DNA from: Hyphococcus sp.
GTDB lineage: Bacteria; Pseudomonadota; Alphaproteobacteria; Caulobacterales; Parvularculaceae
DNA length: 64,000 nucleotides
Direction: 5' to 3'
Assembly (NCBI GenBank): GCA_021776295.1
Contig: JAJFGE010000069.1
Location: 30,992-94,991 of the forward strand
In this document: one piece after another, positions 26,205 to 34,114 of the stretch
Layout: each line of letters begins with the position of its first letter
Position numbering within the stretch: the stretch's first letter is position 1
Program-made: the position numbers and the translations under genes
Notes under the pieces: generated by a model
The model's database searches: none
What the model was told of the DNA's origin: nothing
The model's input: only the letters and a program-made list of their open reading frames with translations

Positions 26205-26588
26205 TTATTCACTCACACAGACGTTAAGGCCAGTCATTATGTTACGGTTGATTTCAATCAACGGTTCGGCGGATAGGCTGGTGTCGCCGCTTATCAATCT
26301 TTTGGTGTGATGCTGGGTGAACTCAAACAGGTAGAAAATCTGCCCCCGTAAGGGTATGGGCAGGGCGTTTTCATGGCTGGACACATCAGCGCCGATAGTT
26401 GTCCAAAGCTCAAGGTTTCGGCTGAGCGCATCAATATAGGACGAGTGGTTGTTTGTTCTGTTTTCTTCAGCGGTTGCGAGCGCGCTGGTGAGCCGTAAAA
26501 ACAAATTATATTCAACGCTGCGCGGCGTGCCGGTCGATTTTGCTGACATTTCATAAGCGCGGCGCGCTAAATTCGTATTTCTTACCAT
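26205..26588 (-). CDS. flaF: Flagellin biosynthesis regulator FlaF
   Basis: 127 residues with the FlaF pattern (NTNLARRAYE, LSRNLELWTTIGADVSSHENALP, LRGQIFYLFEFTQHH). FlaF acts oppositely to FlbT and is needed for flagellin synthesis and secretion in Caulobacter. It is separated from flagellin by 66 bases that include a terminator, so it may be expressed from its own promoter or by read-through. Confidence 0.93.
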   Translation of the reverse strand: MVRNTNLARRAYEMSAKSTGTPRSVEYNLFLRLTSALATAEENRTNNHSSYIDALSRNLELWTTIGADVSSHENALPIPLRGQIFYLFEFTQHHTKRLISGDTSLSAEPLIEINRNIMTGLNVCVSE

Positions 26589-26611
26589 TATAGCCCCATA
26601 ATTCCTATACA

Positions 26612-26646
26612 GATAAAGAACCCGCGAAGACCGAAGCCTTCGCGGG
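26612..26646 (-). terminator. Rho-independent terminator after flagellin
   Basis: Nine-base-pair stem CCCGCGAAG / CTTCGCGGG with an 8-base loop starts 9 bases after the flagellin stop and is followed on the minus strand by TTCTTTATC. It separates high flagellin expression from flaF-flbT. Confidence 0.8.
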
Positions 26647-26654
26647 CGTTAATC

Positions 26655-27851
26655 TTACCGGAACAGTCCAAGAATGGCGTTCGGCGCTTGGTTGGCGATG
26701 GACAGCGCCTGAATGCCAAGCTGCTGCTGCACCTGCAGGGATTGTAACCGGGCGGAAGCTTCCTCAAGATCGGCGTCGGTCAAGGCGCCGATACCGGTTT
26801 TGAGAGCGTCCGTCAGGTTGGAGATGAACGTGGTTTGAATGTCGATGCGTTTTTGGCCAGAACCAAATTCCGCAGCGGCGTCAACCGCAGTTTGGATCAG
26901 ACCTTCAATCGACACCAGTGCAGCGGATGCGCCGGCATTGGTGCTGACATCTAGAGCATTCAAGGCGCCAAGACCGCCGCCAGAACCGTCAGTGACAGTA
27001 GTCTCAATTGCGACGGTAGAGCCACTTGCATTAGTAATATCAACCTGCGCGTCAGTTGTTGAAGTTACGCCGGGCGTGAAGGCGACCGTTATGCCAGTTA
27101 GGCCGGCATTATTGACCAGGTTGGTGATGCCTTGGCCGACATCGTTCAAATCATCGCCGGTCTGGACTTCATAGTTGAAGCGGCGGCCGTCAATTTTTAC
27201 TTCATAGATGTCGCCAGCGGTGAATGTCGCGCCATTGTCGATGTCGAGGGCGAAGACATTTGTATCGGCAACCAGCTGAGCGGCTGAATCGCCGCCGCCA
27301 TTAACGCCGGTAGTAGACGCAGCAAGACCCGCAACCGCAACGCCAGCCACTGTTTCCAGGCTAACGCGTGCAATTGAAATCGGCGCCGCCGTCACAGTGC
27401 CGCTGGAATCCCGGTTCAATGAAGCCAGGATATCAACGTTAGCGCCAGTTTTCAGAAGATTAAGGCCGTTAAATTGCGCCGCGTCGACAATCGATGTGAT
27501 TTGCGCTCTGAGTTGGCCGACATCCGTTTGAATCTTCGTCCGGTCAACATTTTCTTCCTGAGCGGCAACAATTAGCCCTTTCATCTCCGTCAGGAGTTCG
27601 GTGATTTGTTCCGCTGCGCCGCGCGCAACAGCAACGGTCGATGAACCGAGATTGAGCGAGCTGGCTATAGCCTTAAACCCTTGAACGTCGGATTGCATAA
27701 CGGTTGAAATGGCGAAGATCGCAGCATTGTCTCTGGCGCTGCCAACCTTTTTACCGGTTGAAATTTGCTCCTGCACAGTTGCAAGTCCTGTATTGACTGT
27801 ACGAAGATTTTGTAGCGCGATCATGGCGCTGGTGTTTGTCAGTAGGCTCAT
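26655..27851 (-). CDS. fliC: Flagellin
   Basis: 398-residue filament subunit. The conserved N-terminal D0/D1 coils (SAMIALQNLRTVNTGLATVQ, ISTGKKVGSARDNAAIFAIS) and C-terminal coil (LQVQQQLGIQALSIANQAPNAILGLFR) enclose a variable, glycine/threonine-rich surface region (about 140-300). Alphaproteobacterial flagellins are often 270-300 residues, so this one has an enlarged surface domain. There is a single copy in the window; other flagellin genes may be elsewhere. It is transcribed from a sigma-54-type promoter and controlled after transcription by the neighbouring FlbT and FlaF. Confidence 0.96.
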   Translation of the reverse strand: MSLLTNTSAMIALQNLRTVNTGLATVQEQISTGKKVGSARDNAAIFAISTVMQSDVQGFKAIASSLNLGSSTVAVARGAAEQITELLTEMKGLIVAAQEENVDRTKIQTDVGQLRAQITSIVDAAQFNGLNLLKTGANVDILASLNRDSSGTVTAAPISIARVSLETVAGVAVAGLAASTTGVNGGGDSAAQLVADTNVFALDIDNGATFTAGDIYEVKIDGRRFNYEVQTGDDLNDVGQGITNLVNNAGLTGITVAFTPGVTSTTDAQVDITNASGSTVAIETTVTDGSGGGLGALNALDVSTNAGASAALVSIEGLIQTAVDAAAEFGSGQKRIDIQTTFISNLTDALKTGIGALTDADLEEASARLQSLQVQQQLGIQALSIANQAPNAILGLFR

Positions 27852-27908
27852 TTTGATACTCCGTGTGGGATCGGTCAGTTAATAAACTGGTGATTGTGCG
27901 CCCGACCT

Positions 27909-27925
27909 CGCAAGGGAGTTGCCGG
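27909..27925 (-). promoter_or_regulatory. Sigma-54 promoter of flagellin
   Basis: CCGGCAACTCCCTTGCG on the minus strand: the invariant GG and GC are ten bases apart, matching TGGCAC-N5-TTGC at most positions. Transcription would start near base 27899, leaving a leader of about 48 bases. Caulobacter flagellins are also sigma-54 genes. Confidence 0.7.
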
Positions 27926-28003
27926 TTACAAGTCTTTGCTTGTAAGAAAAAGCCGTTCTGACGGCACGGTGCGCCGTTTAAGCGCGTCCGCGAAAACCAT
28001 TCA

Positions 28004-28029
28004 GGTTGTGTATTAGGGTTACTACAACC
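28004..28029. promoter_or_regulatory. Possible enhancer-binding site for the flagellin promoter
   Basis: Inverted repeat GGTTGT / ACAACC with a 14-base spacer, about 80-105 bases upstream of the sigma-54 element, the usual distance for an activator such as FlbD. Symmetry and distance are the only support. Confidence 0.3.
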
Positions 28030-28053
28030 AATTGCATAATAAGCTGTTAAAGC

Positions 28054-28440
28054 CTACGCCTTTGAAGAGAATGTCGCCGCATCTGGGTTTATCAAAGTCG
28101 CCCCGCCAGGCAGATAGACGCCCGTCGCCAACTCCTTTTCGTTGATTGATTTCAGCCTTTGCAAGGCGTTTTTAGCGCCTTCAGCCATAGCTTGCAGCGT
28201 TGCGGCGTTTTCCTGCGCTGCAGCGCGCACGGCGCCCAGTTCATCAATTAACGCCGCCGGTAGATTGTCTTCTTCCATGGCCGCGACAATGGCGTCAAAT
28301 TCACCCAGTAAGCTCGTTTTATGTTCTGTTAGCCCGGCGATGCCGTCAACAGAACGCCCGGCAATTGCGGTTCGCTCCAGCCCAATGACGCGCGCAAGAT
28401 CGCTGATGATGGAAATCAGCTTAGCAGCGGTATTTTTCAT
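28054..28440 (-). CDS. FlgN-like export chaperone
   Basis: 128-residue helical protein (LISIISDLARVIGLERTAIAGRSVDGIAGLTEHKTSLLGEFDAIV) with the long coiled-coil layout of FlgN, the chaperone for hook-junction proteins FlgK and FlgL. Its start overlaps the stop of the rod-binding gene by four bases, so the two are co-translated. The family is poorly conserved, and identification rests on size, helix pattern and place. Confidence 0.7.
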   Translation of the reverse strand: MKNTAAKLISIISDLARVIGLERTAIAGRSVDGIAGLTEHKTSLLGEFDAIVAAMEEDNLPAALIDELGAVRAAAQENAATLQAMAEGAKNALQRLKSINEKELATGVYLPGGATLINPDAATFSSKA

Positions 28441-28745
28441 TCTACATTATCCTTAAGCTGATTATAGATTTTATCGGCGAGGCCAAACCCGCCGGCGTCA
28501 GCAATGCTTTGAGCGTAGCTATCGACTAGCATGCGGGAAAAAGTCTCGCCGCCGAACCCAGAATCGCCCGAAAGTGCTTTTTCAAACCCGGCATAGGCCA
28601 GCATTTCCCCGATAAAGGCGGCCTCGAATTCACGAGCAGTTTTGCGCAGCGCTTCGGTCCGGGTTTGTTCCGCCTGTGGGCCAGAAGGCGCCTGCAGTTT
28701 TGTCAGCTGGGCGGGCGACGGCATGGTGTTTTCGATCACGGGCAT
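28437..28745 (-). CDS. flgJ: FlgJ-like rod-binding protein, short form without muramidase
   Basis: 102 residues. LRKTAREFEAAFIGEMLAYAGFEKAL and FGGETFSRMLVDSYAQSIADAGGFGLADKIYNQL match the rod-binding domain of FlgJ. It has no peptidoglycan hydrolase domain, which is normal in alphaproteobacteria. The start is set at 28745 (AGGAAACCGCC-ATG) instead of the track's 28772. It is divergent from fliK and operonic with the flgN-like gene. Confidence 0.85.
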   Translation of the reverse strand: MPVIENTMPSPAQLTKLQAPSGPQAEQTRTEALRKTAREFEAAFIGEMLAYAGFEKALSGDSGFGGETFSRMLVDSYAQSIADAGGFGLADKIYNQLKDNVE

Positions 28746-28774
28746 GGCGGTTTCCTGAAAATTCAACCACAACT

Positions 28775-28815
28775 ATAGGTAGCGTAACTAAATAATAAGT
28801 TATCATAGGTAGTGT
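28775..28815. promoter_or_regulatory. Two direct ATAGGTAG motifs between flgJ and fliK
   Basis: ATAGGTAGCGT (28775-28785) and ATAGGTAGTGT (28805-28815) are direct repeats exactly 30 bases apart in the divergent promoter region. The same 8-mer forms a palindrome upstream of flgE at 48236-48250. The second copy ends 7 bases before the fliK start, so binding there could block fliK translation or transcription. Confidence 0.45.
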
Positions 28816-28822
28816 CCGGGAT

Positions 28823-29998
28823 ATGGAGAATTTTGCTCAGGGCCTGGCCGTGAATTTGTTCGCCGCCCCAATGGCGCCGGCAGGTTCCGCACCTACAGGT
28901 TCCGCGTTGGCGGGGCCCGCGCCGGTGGGCGCCGGGTTGGCCGGCCTGATTGGCAGGGCGTTCTCGTCTGGCGGAACCAAGAGTACGAATATCGACGAAT
29001 TTCTGGGGGTCCTTGACGCAAGCGCGCCGCCGGTCGATCCGCAGTTGACCGATCCTACGCCGCCGCCGGATGGTCTTGCGGAGATTGCGGACCGCGCCAA
29101 GGCGCAGCCTGCTGACGGGCCGAGCGCGACATTGCTCCTTGCCAATACGGAACGCTTAATCCTTGGCGCCGCCGGCGACGATGGCGAGAGGATAATTTCG
29201 TTCGCGACCGAAGAGCGTATAGGCCCGGTTCAGCGTTTTGTCCGTTCCGATAAAAGCCTGCTAGCTGACATCGTTAGCGGCGTTAACGCGCGAGCAGCTG
29301 CACTGCCTACGGAGAACTCAAAACTTCTCGATTTTGCCGGACGCGTGGCGCCGAGCGATGATGGATTTGAGCTGCTGCCGCGATTTGAAACGCTACGAAG
29401 CCAATCTCTGACGCCGGCATTATCCGCAAACAAATTTAAAATCGCCGCGCCGCTAATGACGTTGGCATTGGCGGACAAGCCGGCGATTGAGCCGGGGCTG
29501 GCTGCCCGCGATGATAGTTTACCGCTGATACAGACGCTAAGCGTCGCCAATGAGCGCGCATCTGCTGCGCTAACGATGTCGCCCTTGTCCGAGGCGGCGA
29601 CAAAACCAACAGCGCAAATCGTTGCGGCGATCACCAATCGCGGCACGGATGCGAGTATCGAAATCCGGCTCGACCCGCCCGAGCTTGGCCGGGTGAGCAT
29701 CGACTTTGAGGGCAGGGGCGGCGATATCATCCGCGCAACGGTGGCTGCCGAAGCGCCCGATACGCTGGAGCTGATGCGCCGGAATATCGATATTTTACAG
29801 CGTGAACTTGAAAAGAGCGGATTGGCGAATATCGATCTGCAATTTCGTGAACGAGGGCCGCAGTCCGACACGAATTTTAGGGATGAGCGGTTCGGCGCCG
29901 GACGCCAACATGACGATGTTCTCGGCATAGAGATGAGTGACATACCGCACTCTATTGCTGCGTTGAGTCTGGACGGACGTCTGGACCGTTTATTGTAG
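28823..29998 (+). CDS. fliK: Flagellar hook-length control protein FliK-like
   Basis: 391 residues: a long, low-complexity, alanine/proline-rich N-terminal part and a conserved C-terminal Flg_hook domain (about 255-345: IEIRLDPPELGRVSIDFEGRGGDIIRATVAA then LQRELEKSGLANIDLQF). FliK measures hook length and triggers the FlhB switch. It has poor overall conservation, as usual for FliK. It is followed 21 bases later by flgD, the standard order. The ribosome-binding site is weak (CCGGGAT-ATG). Confidence 0.88.
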   Translation: MENFAQGLAVNLFAAPMAPAGSAPTGSALAGPAPVGAGLAGLIGRAFSSGGTKSTNIDEFLGVLDASAPPVDPQLTDPTPPPDGLAEIADRAKAQPADGPSATLLLANTERLILGAAGDDGERIISFATEERIGPVQRFVRSDKSLLADIVSGVNARAAALPTENSKLLDFAGRVAPSDDGFELLPRFETLRSQSLTPALSANKFKIAAPLMTLALADKPAIEPGLAARDDSLPLIQTLSVANERASAALTMSPLSEAATKPTAQIVAAITNRGTDASIEIRLDPPELGRVSIDFEGRGGDIIRATVAAEAPDTLELMRRNIDILQRELEKSGLANIDLQFRERGPQSDTNFRDERFGAGRQHDDVLGIEMSDIPHSIAALSLDGRLDRLL

Positions 29999-30019
29999 AA
30001 AAATCTGAGGAGTTAGGCA

Positions 30020-30700
30020 ATGGAAACACAAGCCATCGCATCGCAACAATCATCCGGTAACGCAACGCCGGCGCTTGGCGCATCGAAGGGAACCGCCGAC
30101 GCGCCAAGCGCCGGCGTCGATTTTCAAAACTTTTTGACCTTGTTGACCGCGCAGTTGCGCAACCAGGACCCGTTAAGCCCGGCGGACTCAACTGAATTTG
30201 TCGCCCAGCTCGCAAGCTTTTCGTCTGTGGAACAACTTGTGCGCGCCAACGGCCAGCTGGAAACGATTGCCTCGGCGATCACTGGCGACAGTATTGATCA
30301 ATTTGCGGACTGGATCGGCCGGAGCGCTGAAGCGCCGGGCGGCTCGGTTTATTTCAGCGGCGAGCCGGTGCGCTTTCGTCTTTCGGGGGAGCCGGGCGCA
30401 ACCCGCGCCGAAACGATAATATTCGATCCATCCGGGAGTGAAGTCGCCCGGTTTGATGCTTCCATAGGCCGGCAGGTGCAGACTTGGGACGGTCAGGCGG
30501 GCGGCAACGCCGTAGAGAACGGCGTCTATAAAATCACCGCAGCCTATTATAATGACGAAGGTCTGATCCGCACCGACACAGCTAACACGTTCGGCGTAGT
30601 CAATGAAATCAGGCTCGATGGCGGCGCGGCTGCATTGAGGCTGGAGGGTGACATTGAAGTTGATCCGTCCGATGTGGTTGCGCTGTTGGCGGCGCTATAG
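30020..30700 (+). CDS. flgD: Flagellar hook-capping protein FlgD
   Basis: 226 residues. The conserved N-terminal export part (FQNFLTLLTAQLRNQDPLSPADSTEFVAQLASFSSVEQLV) is followed by Tudor-like and FnIII-like domains (about 95-190; VARFDASIGRQVQTWDGQAGGN.VENGVYKI). FlgD caps the growing hook. It has a GAGGAG ribosome-binding site (TGAGGAGTTAGGCA-ATG) and follows fliK. Confidence 0.95.
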   Translation: METQAIASQQSSGNATPALGASKGTADAPSAGVDFQNFLTLLTAQLRNQDPLSPADSTEFVAQLASFSSVEQLVRANGQLETIASAITGDSIDQFADWIGRSAEAPGGSVYFSGEPVRFRLSGEPGATRAETIIFDPSGSEVARFDASIGRQVQTWDGQAGGNAVENGVYKITAAYYNDEGLIRTDTANTFGVVNEIRLDGGAAALRLEGDIEVDPSDVVALLAAL

Positions 30701-30718
30701 ATCGCCGACAAATTACCC

Positions 30719-30788
30719 GTCATCCCGGACGTTATACGAGCCCAAAAACCACAGGGTTTTGGCATGCGAGTGTTCGATCCGGGATGAC
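30719..30788. repeat. Palindromic GTCATCCCGGA repeat
   Basis: Arms GTCATCCCGGA (30719-30729) and TCCGGGATGAC (30778-30788) are perfect 11-bp inverted repeats. A smaller CCAAAA/TTTTGG hairpin lies inside. TCATCCCGGA palindromes are widely dispersed in alphaproteobacteria. It occupies most of the gap between convergent flgD and fliL and may end both transcripts. Confidence 0.75.
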
Positions 30789-30811
30789 ACGTTAGTGAGT
30801 CGGTAAGCTAA

Positions 30812-31342
30812 TCAGTACTCCTGAATACCGATACCGAGAATTAAAACATCCTTGGCGCCGTCGCCCAATATCGTGCGCGCGGTGTTCAGCAAGGATGATT
30901 TCGTGTTTGTCATCGCCTCCGGTTTTTCAATGATATTCGTCAAAATATCAGCGCTGCCCAGCCGCATCAATTCTGCGAGAAACGCATCGCGTAGCTTAGG
31001 CTCGAAGGTGTAAACGTCACCAGCAGTAGATGGGTCAACCTCGATGCTGATCTCTAATATCATCATCACTTGCGGCGCGCCGCTTTTGACCACCGGGACA
31101 ACAAACTGGCGCCCGAACTTCAAATAAGCAGCGTCAGCGGCGGCGGGGGCGCCATGATCGTTATTTTTGTCTTTCTTCTTCTTTTTCTTCTTCTTGTCTT
31201 TCTTACCGTGATCTTCATCGAGCGCTTCGCCGGCGGTCTCTTCACTCGCGCCGGCCGATGTCGTCTGTTTCAAGAAAAATCCACCGCCGCTGCCAAGGAC
31301 GCCGGCGATCACGACGATGATGATGGGAAGGAGTTTTTTCAT
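30812..31342 (-). CDS. fliL: Flagellar basal-body protein FliL (copy 1)
   Basis: 176 residues: a short N-terminal tail, one membrane helix (about 4-24), then an extremely lysine-rich linker (GKKDKKKKKKKKDKNND, about 48-64) and a periplasmic FliL domain (YLKFGRQFVVPVV, KLRDAFLAELMRLGS, ILGIGIQEY). FliL sits around the stator and supports torque. It is the last gene of the flgF-flgG-flgA-flgH operon. A second fliL is at 38471-39094. The charged linker is unusual and is encoded by a homopurine tract. Confidence 0.85.
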   Translation of the reverse strand: MKKLLPIIIVVIAGVLGSGGGFFLKQTTSAGASEETAGEALDEDHGKKDKKKKKKKKDKNNDHGAPAAADAAYLKFGRQFVVPVVKSGAPQVMMILEISIEVDPSTAGDVYTFEPKLRDAFLAELMRLGSADILTNIIEKPEAMTNTKSSLLNTARTILGDGAKDVLILGIGIQEY

Positions 31343-31345
31343 GGT

Positions 31346-32098
31346 TTAAAATGGCGAGACCATATCGACAATCTGTTGACCGTATCGCGCCCGTTGCAAA
31401 TCGCTGATCTGTCCGCGCCCGCCATAAGAAACCCGCGCATCGGCGATTTTGTCATAGGTAATGACATTGCTGCGCGAGATATCTTCCGGGCGGATGATGC
31501 CGGCGACCAACAATTCGCGCAGCTCATAGTTGACGCGGATTTCCTGACTGCCGGCAATGGCGAGATGGCCATTGGGGAGGACTTGCGTCACGGTGGCGGC
31601 GACCCGCAAGGTGATGCGCTCTTCGCGTTTGATGAGACCGTCGCCGGAAGATGTTGAGGTAGAGGAGGTGTCAATCGCCGGATTGAGCGCGGCGCCGCCG
31701 GGAAGGACTTTGGCGGCAAGCGAGTTGACGCCGAGAAGCGCTGGTACGGATAAGTTCTCCGCGCCGCTGCGTTTGCGATCGGTGCGGTTACGGATTTCCG
31801 CTTCTTCATCAATTTCAATCATTACCGTGAGGATATCGCCCTGGCGGCGTGCGCGCCGGTCGCCGAACAAAGATTGCGGTCCCGACCGCCATAGCGAGGC
31901 TGCCGTTTCGGGCGGCTCGCTATGAGATAAGGGGAGCGGCGGCACGCTCATTCGCGCTTGCGACGGCGTTGGCGCGGCTGCTTTTACGTCGCCGGGCGCG
32001 GTCATGCTGGGCGGGCGCAGCATATGATCAAGACGGTTTGAGCAACCGGCAATCATTGGCGCAAGAAAGCAAAGGGCGAGTTTGAGTGTTCGGTTCAT
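31346..32098 (-). CDS. flgH: Flagellar L-ring protein FlgH
   Basis: 250-residue outer-membrane lipoprotein. The lipobox is near residue 19 (LAPMIAGC-SN), followed by the conserved SLWRSGPQSLFGDRRARRQGDILTVMIEIDE and the GIIRPEDIS..N.I.YD.IADARVSYGG region. It forms the ring around the distal rod in the outer membrane. It overlaps flgA by four bases and is 3 bases before fliL. Confidence 0.97.
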   Translation of the reverse strand: MNRTLKLALCFLAPMIAGCSNRLDHMLRPPSMTAPGDVKAAAPTPSQARMSVPPLPLSHSEPPETAASLWRSGPQSLFGDRRARRQGDILTVMIEIDEEAEIRNRTDRKRSGAENLSVPALLGVNSLAAKVLPGGAALNPAIDTSSTSTSSGDGLIKREERITLRVAATVTQVLPNGHLAIAGSQEIRVNYELRELLVAGIIRPEDISRSNVITYDKIADARVSYGGRGQISDLQRARYGQQIVDMVSPF

Positions 32099-32583
32099 CT
32101 TGTTCTGACCTTGCTGCTGCTGACGACGATGGCGGTAAGAATGACTTTTGAAGACAGGTTCATCACCCGCACAGTCTCGCCGACCGAACCGGGTTCGAGC
32201 ACGCGTGCTTCGGTGGTGATGAGGAGCGGGCCTTTTTTAAACTCAATCGTCACAATCGCGTTGCGTTTAATCGCCGTCGGGGGGGAAATATCTTCCGGCA
32301 TAATGGTTTTATCTGCATAGATGGTGCGCTTGACTTCCATGCCGATGATGTCTCGCGCCGCTGCTTGCGCAGTCTCGCTATCGCCGATGATGATGTCGAT
32401 ACGGCGCAGGATGGTTCCGGCGCGCAAATGGCGTCGCGCTTTGATGATGACGGGTGCGTCGTTGGACGTCGTCAAGTTTTCGTTGAGCGCATTGGCTTCG
32501 GGCGCTATTGGCGCCTCGGCATATGCGCTGGACGGCGTCAGCATCATCGCGAGTAATAGAACTATCGTCGTTGACGGTTTCAT
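32095..32583 (-). CDS. flgA: Flagellar P-ring assembly chaperone FlgA
   Basis: 162 residues with a signal peptide (about 1-23, ending SSAYA). The SAF-like domain includes AARDIIGMEVKRTIYADKTIMPEDIS and GETVRVMNLSSK. FlgA helps FlgI polymerise in the periplasm. It is shorter than the gammaproteobacterial form, as in other alphaproteobacteria. It lies 4 bases after flgG and overlaps flgH. Confidence 0.93.
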   Translation of the reverse strand: MKPSTTIVLLLAMMLTPSSAYAEAPIAPEANALNENLTTSNDAPVIIKARRHLRAGTILRRIDIIIGDSETAQAAARDIIGMEVKRTIYADKTIMPEDISPPTAIKRNAIVTIEFKKGPLLITTEARVLEPGSVGETVRVMNLSSKVILTAIVVSSSKVRTR

Positions 32584-32587
32584 GGCG

Positions 32588-33373
32588 CTACCGGATCTGT
32601 GTCGCCGCGCCGAGCATTTGGTCGGCGGCGGAAATCACTTTGGAGTTTAACTCGTAGCCGCGTTGCGCCTCGATGAGATCGGCGATTTGCGCGACGACAT
32701 CGACAGAGCTGTCTTCAAGAAAGCCCTGACGAATGGCCCCGCGACCATCAAGCCCGGCCTCGCCAGGTATAGGCGCGCCGGAAGCTTCCGTCTGGCGGAA
32801 CAGGTTGCCGCCAAGCGCTTCCAGGCCTTTTTCATTGACAAACAGCGTCAATGGAATGGCGCCGATGAGCTGGCCGTTTGGTTGGCCGTCAAAAAATGCA
32901 AACACCTCGCCATTGGCGTTGATGGTGACGCTGCGGGCGTCTGCAGGAATAGTGACGTCGCCGCCCAGTGGGTAGCCGTCGGAGTTAACGATGAGGCCTT
33001 CGCCGGTGCGCTTGAAACTGCCGTCGCGGGTAAACGCAAGCGCGCCGGAGGGCAGCGTCACCTCAAAAAAGCCGCGCCCTTCAACAGCAAGGTCAAGGTC
33101 GCTGCTGGTCTGACGCAATGCGCCCTGTTCAATATTGACGCTGATCGACGACATTCTAACGCCAAGGCCAAGCTCAATGCCGCCGGGGGCAATGAGGCCG
33201 GTTGAAGAAGAAATCGCACCGGGCGCGCGGATTTGCTGGTAATGAAGATCGACAAATTCCGCTCGCCGCGCTGAAAAGGCGGTCGTGCTCATATTAGCGA
33301 TATTATTCGATATGACGGCGACGCGGGTTTGCTGCGCGTCCATACCGGTGGCGGCAATTCTTAATGCGTCCAT
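32588..33373 (-). CDS. flgG: Flagellar distal rod protein FlgG
   Basis: 261 residues. The N-terminal rod motif (MDALRIAATGMDAQQTRVAVISNNIANMSTTAFSARRAEF), the central segment LAVEGRGFFEVTLPSG and the C-terminal SSVDVVAQIADLIEAQRGYELNSKVISAADQML are textbook FlgG. It is exported through the rod without a signal peptide. It starts 21 bases after flgF. Confidence 0.97.
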   Translation of the reverse strand: MDALRIAATGMDAQQTRVAVISNNIANMSTTAFSARRAEFVDLHYQQIRAPGAISSSTGLIAPGGIELGLGVRMSSISVNIEQGALRQTSSDLDLAVEGRGFFEVTLPSGALAFTRDGSFKRTGEGLIVNSDGYPLGGDVTIPADARSVTINANGEVFAFFDGQPNGQLIGAIPLTLFVNEKGLEALGGNLFRQTEASGAPIPGEAGLDGRGAIRQGFLEDSSVDVVAQIADLIEAQRGYELNSKVISAADQMLGAATQIR

Positions 33374-33394
33374 TTCATCCTCCAGATGTTAGGC

Positions 33395-34114
33395 CTAGCG
33401 CGGCCCCATGGTTTCAACGGTCTTCGTGATCCGGTCGTGTTCTTGTTGCAGGAGCTGCTGCCCGAGTTCATAGGCGCGTTGCACTTCAATCAGTCTACTG
33501 AGTTCCACGACCGAGTTGACGTTAGAATTCTCGACAAATCCCTGGCGTAGTTGCGCGCTTTGCGCCGCCTGCGTCGGTTCGTTCGCCTTAAACAAACTGC
33601 CGCCCTCGCGCTGCAAAGCTGTTGCGGGGGCGGTCACCAGCGTCAGGCGTCCAAGCGGGACGCCGCCGCCAGCGATTGCGCCATCCGCGGCGATGGTTAC
33701 CTCGCCGGCGCCGGGAGGGATGGTTATAGGGCTTCCGCCTTCGCCGAGAACACTATAGCCCTCTGGCGTGGTGAGTTGGCCTTCACTGTTCAACATGAAA
33801 GACCCAGCGCGGGTGAGGCGGTCGCCGCGTGGTGTTTCAACGGCGAAAAACCCTTCGCCATCAATGGCGACGTCAAAGGCGCCGCCGGTTTTTGTCAGGA
33901 CGCCGCCGCTGCGATCATAAAAATGTCCGCCGACCCGCGTTTGCGACAGGCTGCGCTCAGCGGAACCGAGCGATTTGACGTACTCGGAAAACAAAACCCC
34001 CTCACGCTGAAAGCCTGTGGTGTCAGCATTGGCGATGTTGTTGGCGACGCTGGTGAGTTCCTTAGACAGCCCCGCCTGGCGCGACATGATTACATAAGAT
34101 GTGTTATTCATCAT
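33395..34114 (-). CDS. flgF: Flagellar proximal rod protein FlgF
   Basis: 239 residues. MMNNTSYVIMSRQAGLSKELTSVANNIANADTTGFQREGVLF and VAIDGEGFFAVETPRGDRLTRAGSF identify FlgF. Two adjacent ATG codons are possible starts; AGGGG precedes them. The gene start lies within the end of the preceding large ORF (11-base overlap), so it is probably translationally coupled to it. Confidence 0.95.
   Translation of the reverse strand: MMNNTSYVIMSRQAGLSKELTSVANNIANADTTGFQREGVLFSEYVKSLGSAERSLSQTRVGGHFYDRSGGVLTKTGGAFDVAIDGEGFFAVETPRGDRLTRAGSFMLNSEGQLTTPEGYSVLGEGGSPITIPPGAGEVTIAADGAIAGGGVPLGRLTLVTAPATALQREGGSLFKANEPTQAAQSAQLRQGFVENSNVNSVVELSRLIEVQRAYELGQQLLQQEHDRITKTVETMGPR

Noticed and set aside
29230-29943. 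237-codon open frame antisense to fliK
   Set aside because: Low-complexity serine/arginine-rich shadow; fliK has a recognised domain and flgD follows it.
31160-31210. Frameshift or sequencing artefact in the lysine run of fliL copy 1
   Set aside because: The frame is intact on both sides of the homopurine tract and the FliL domain continues normally.
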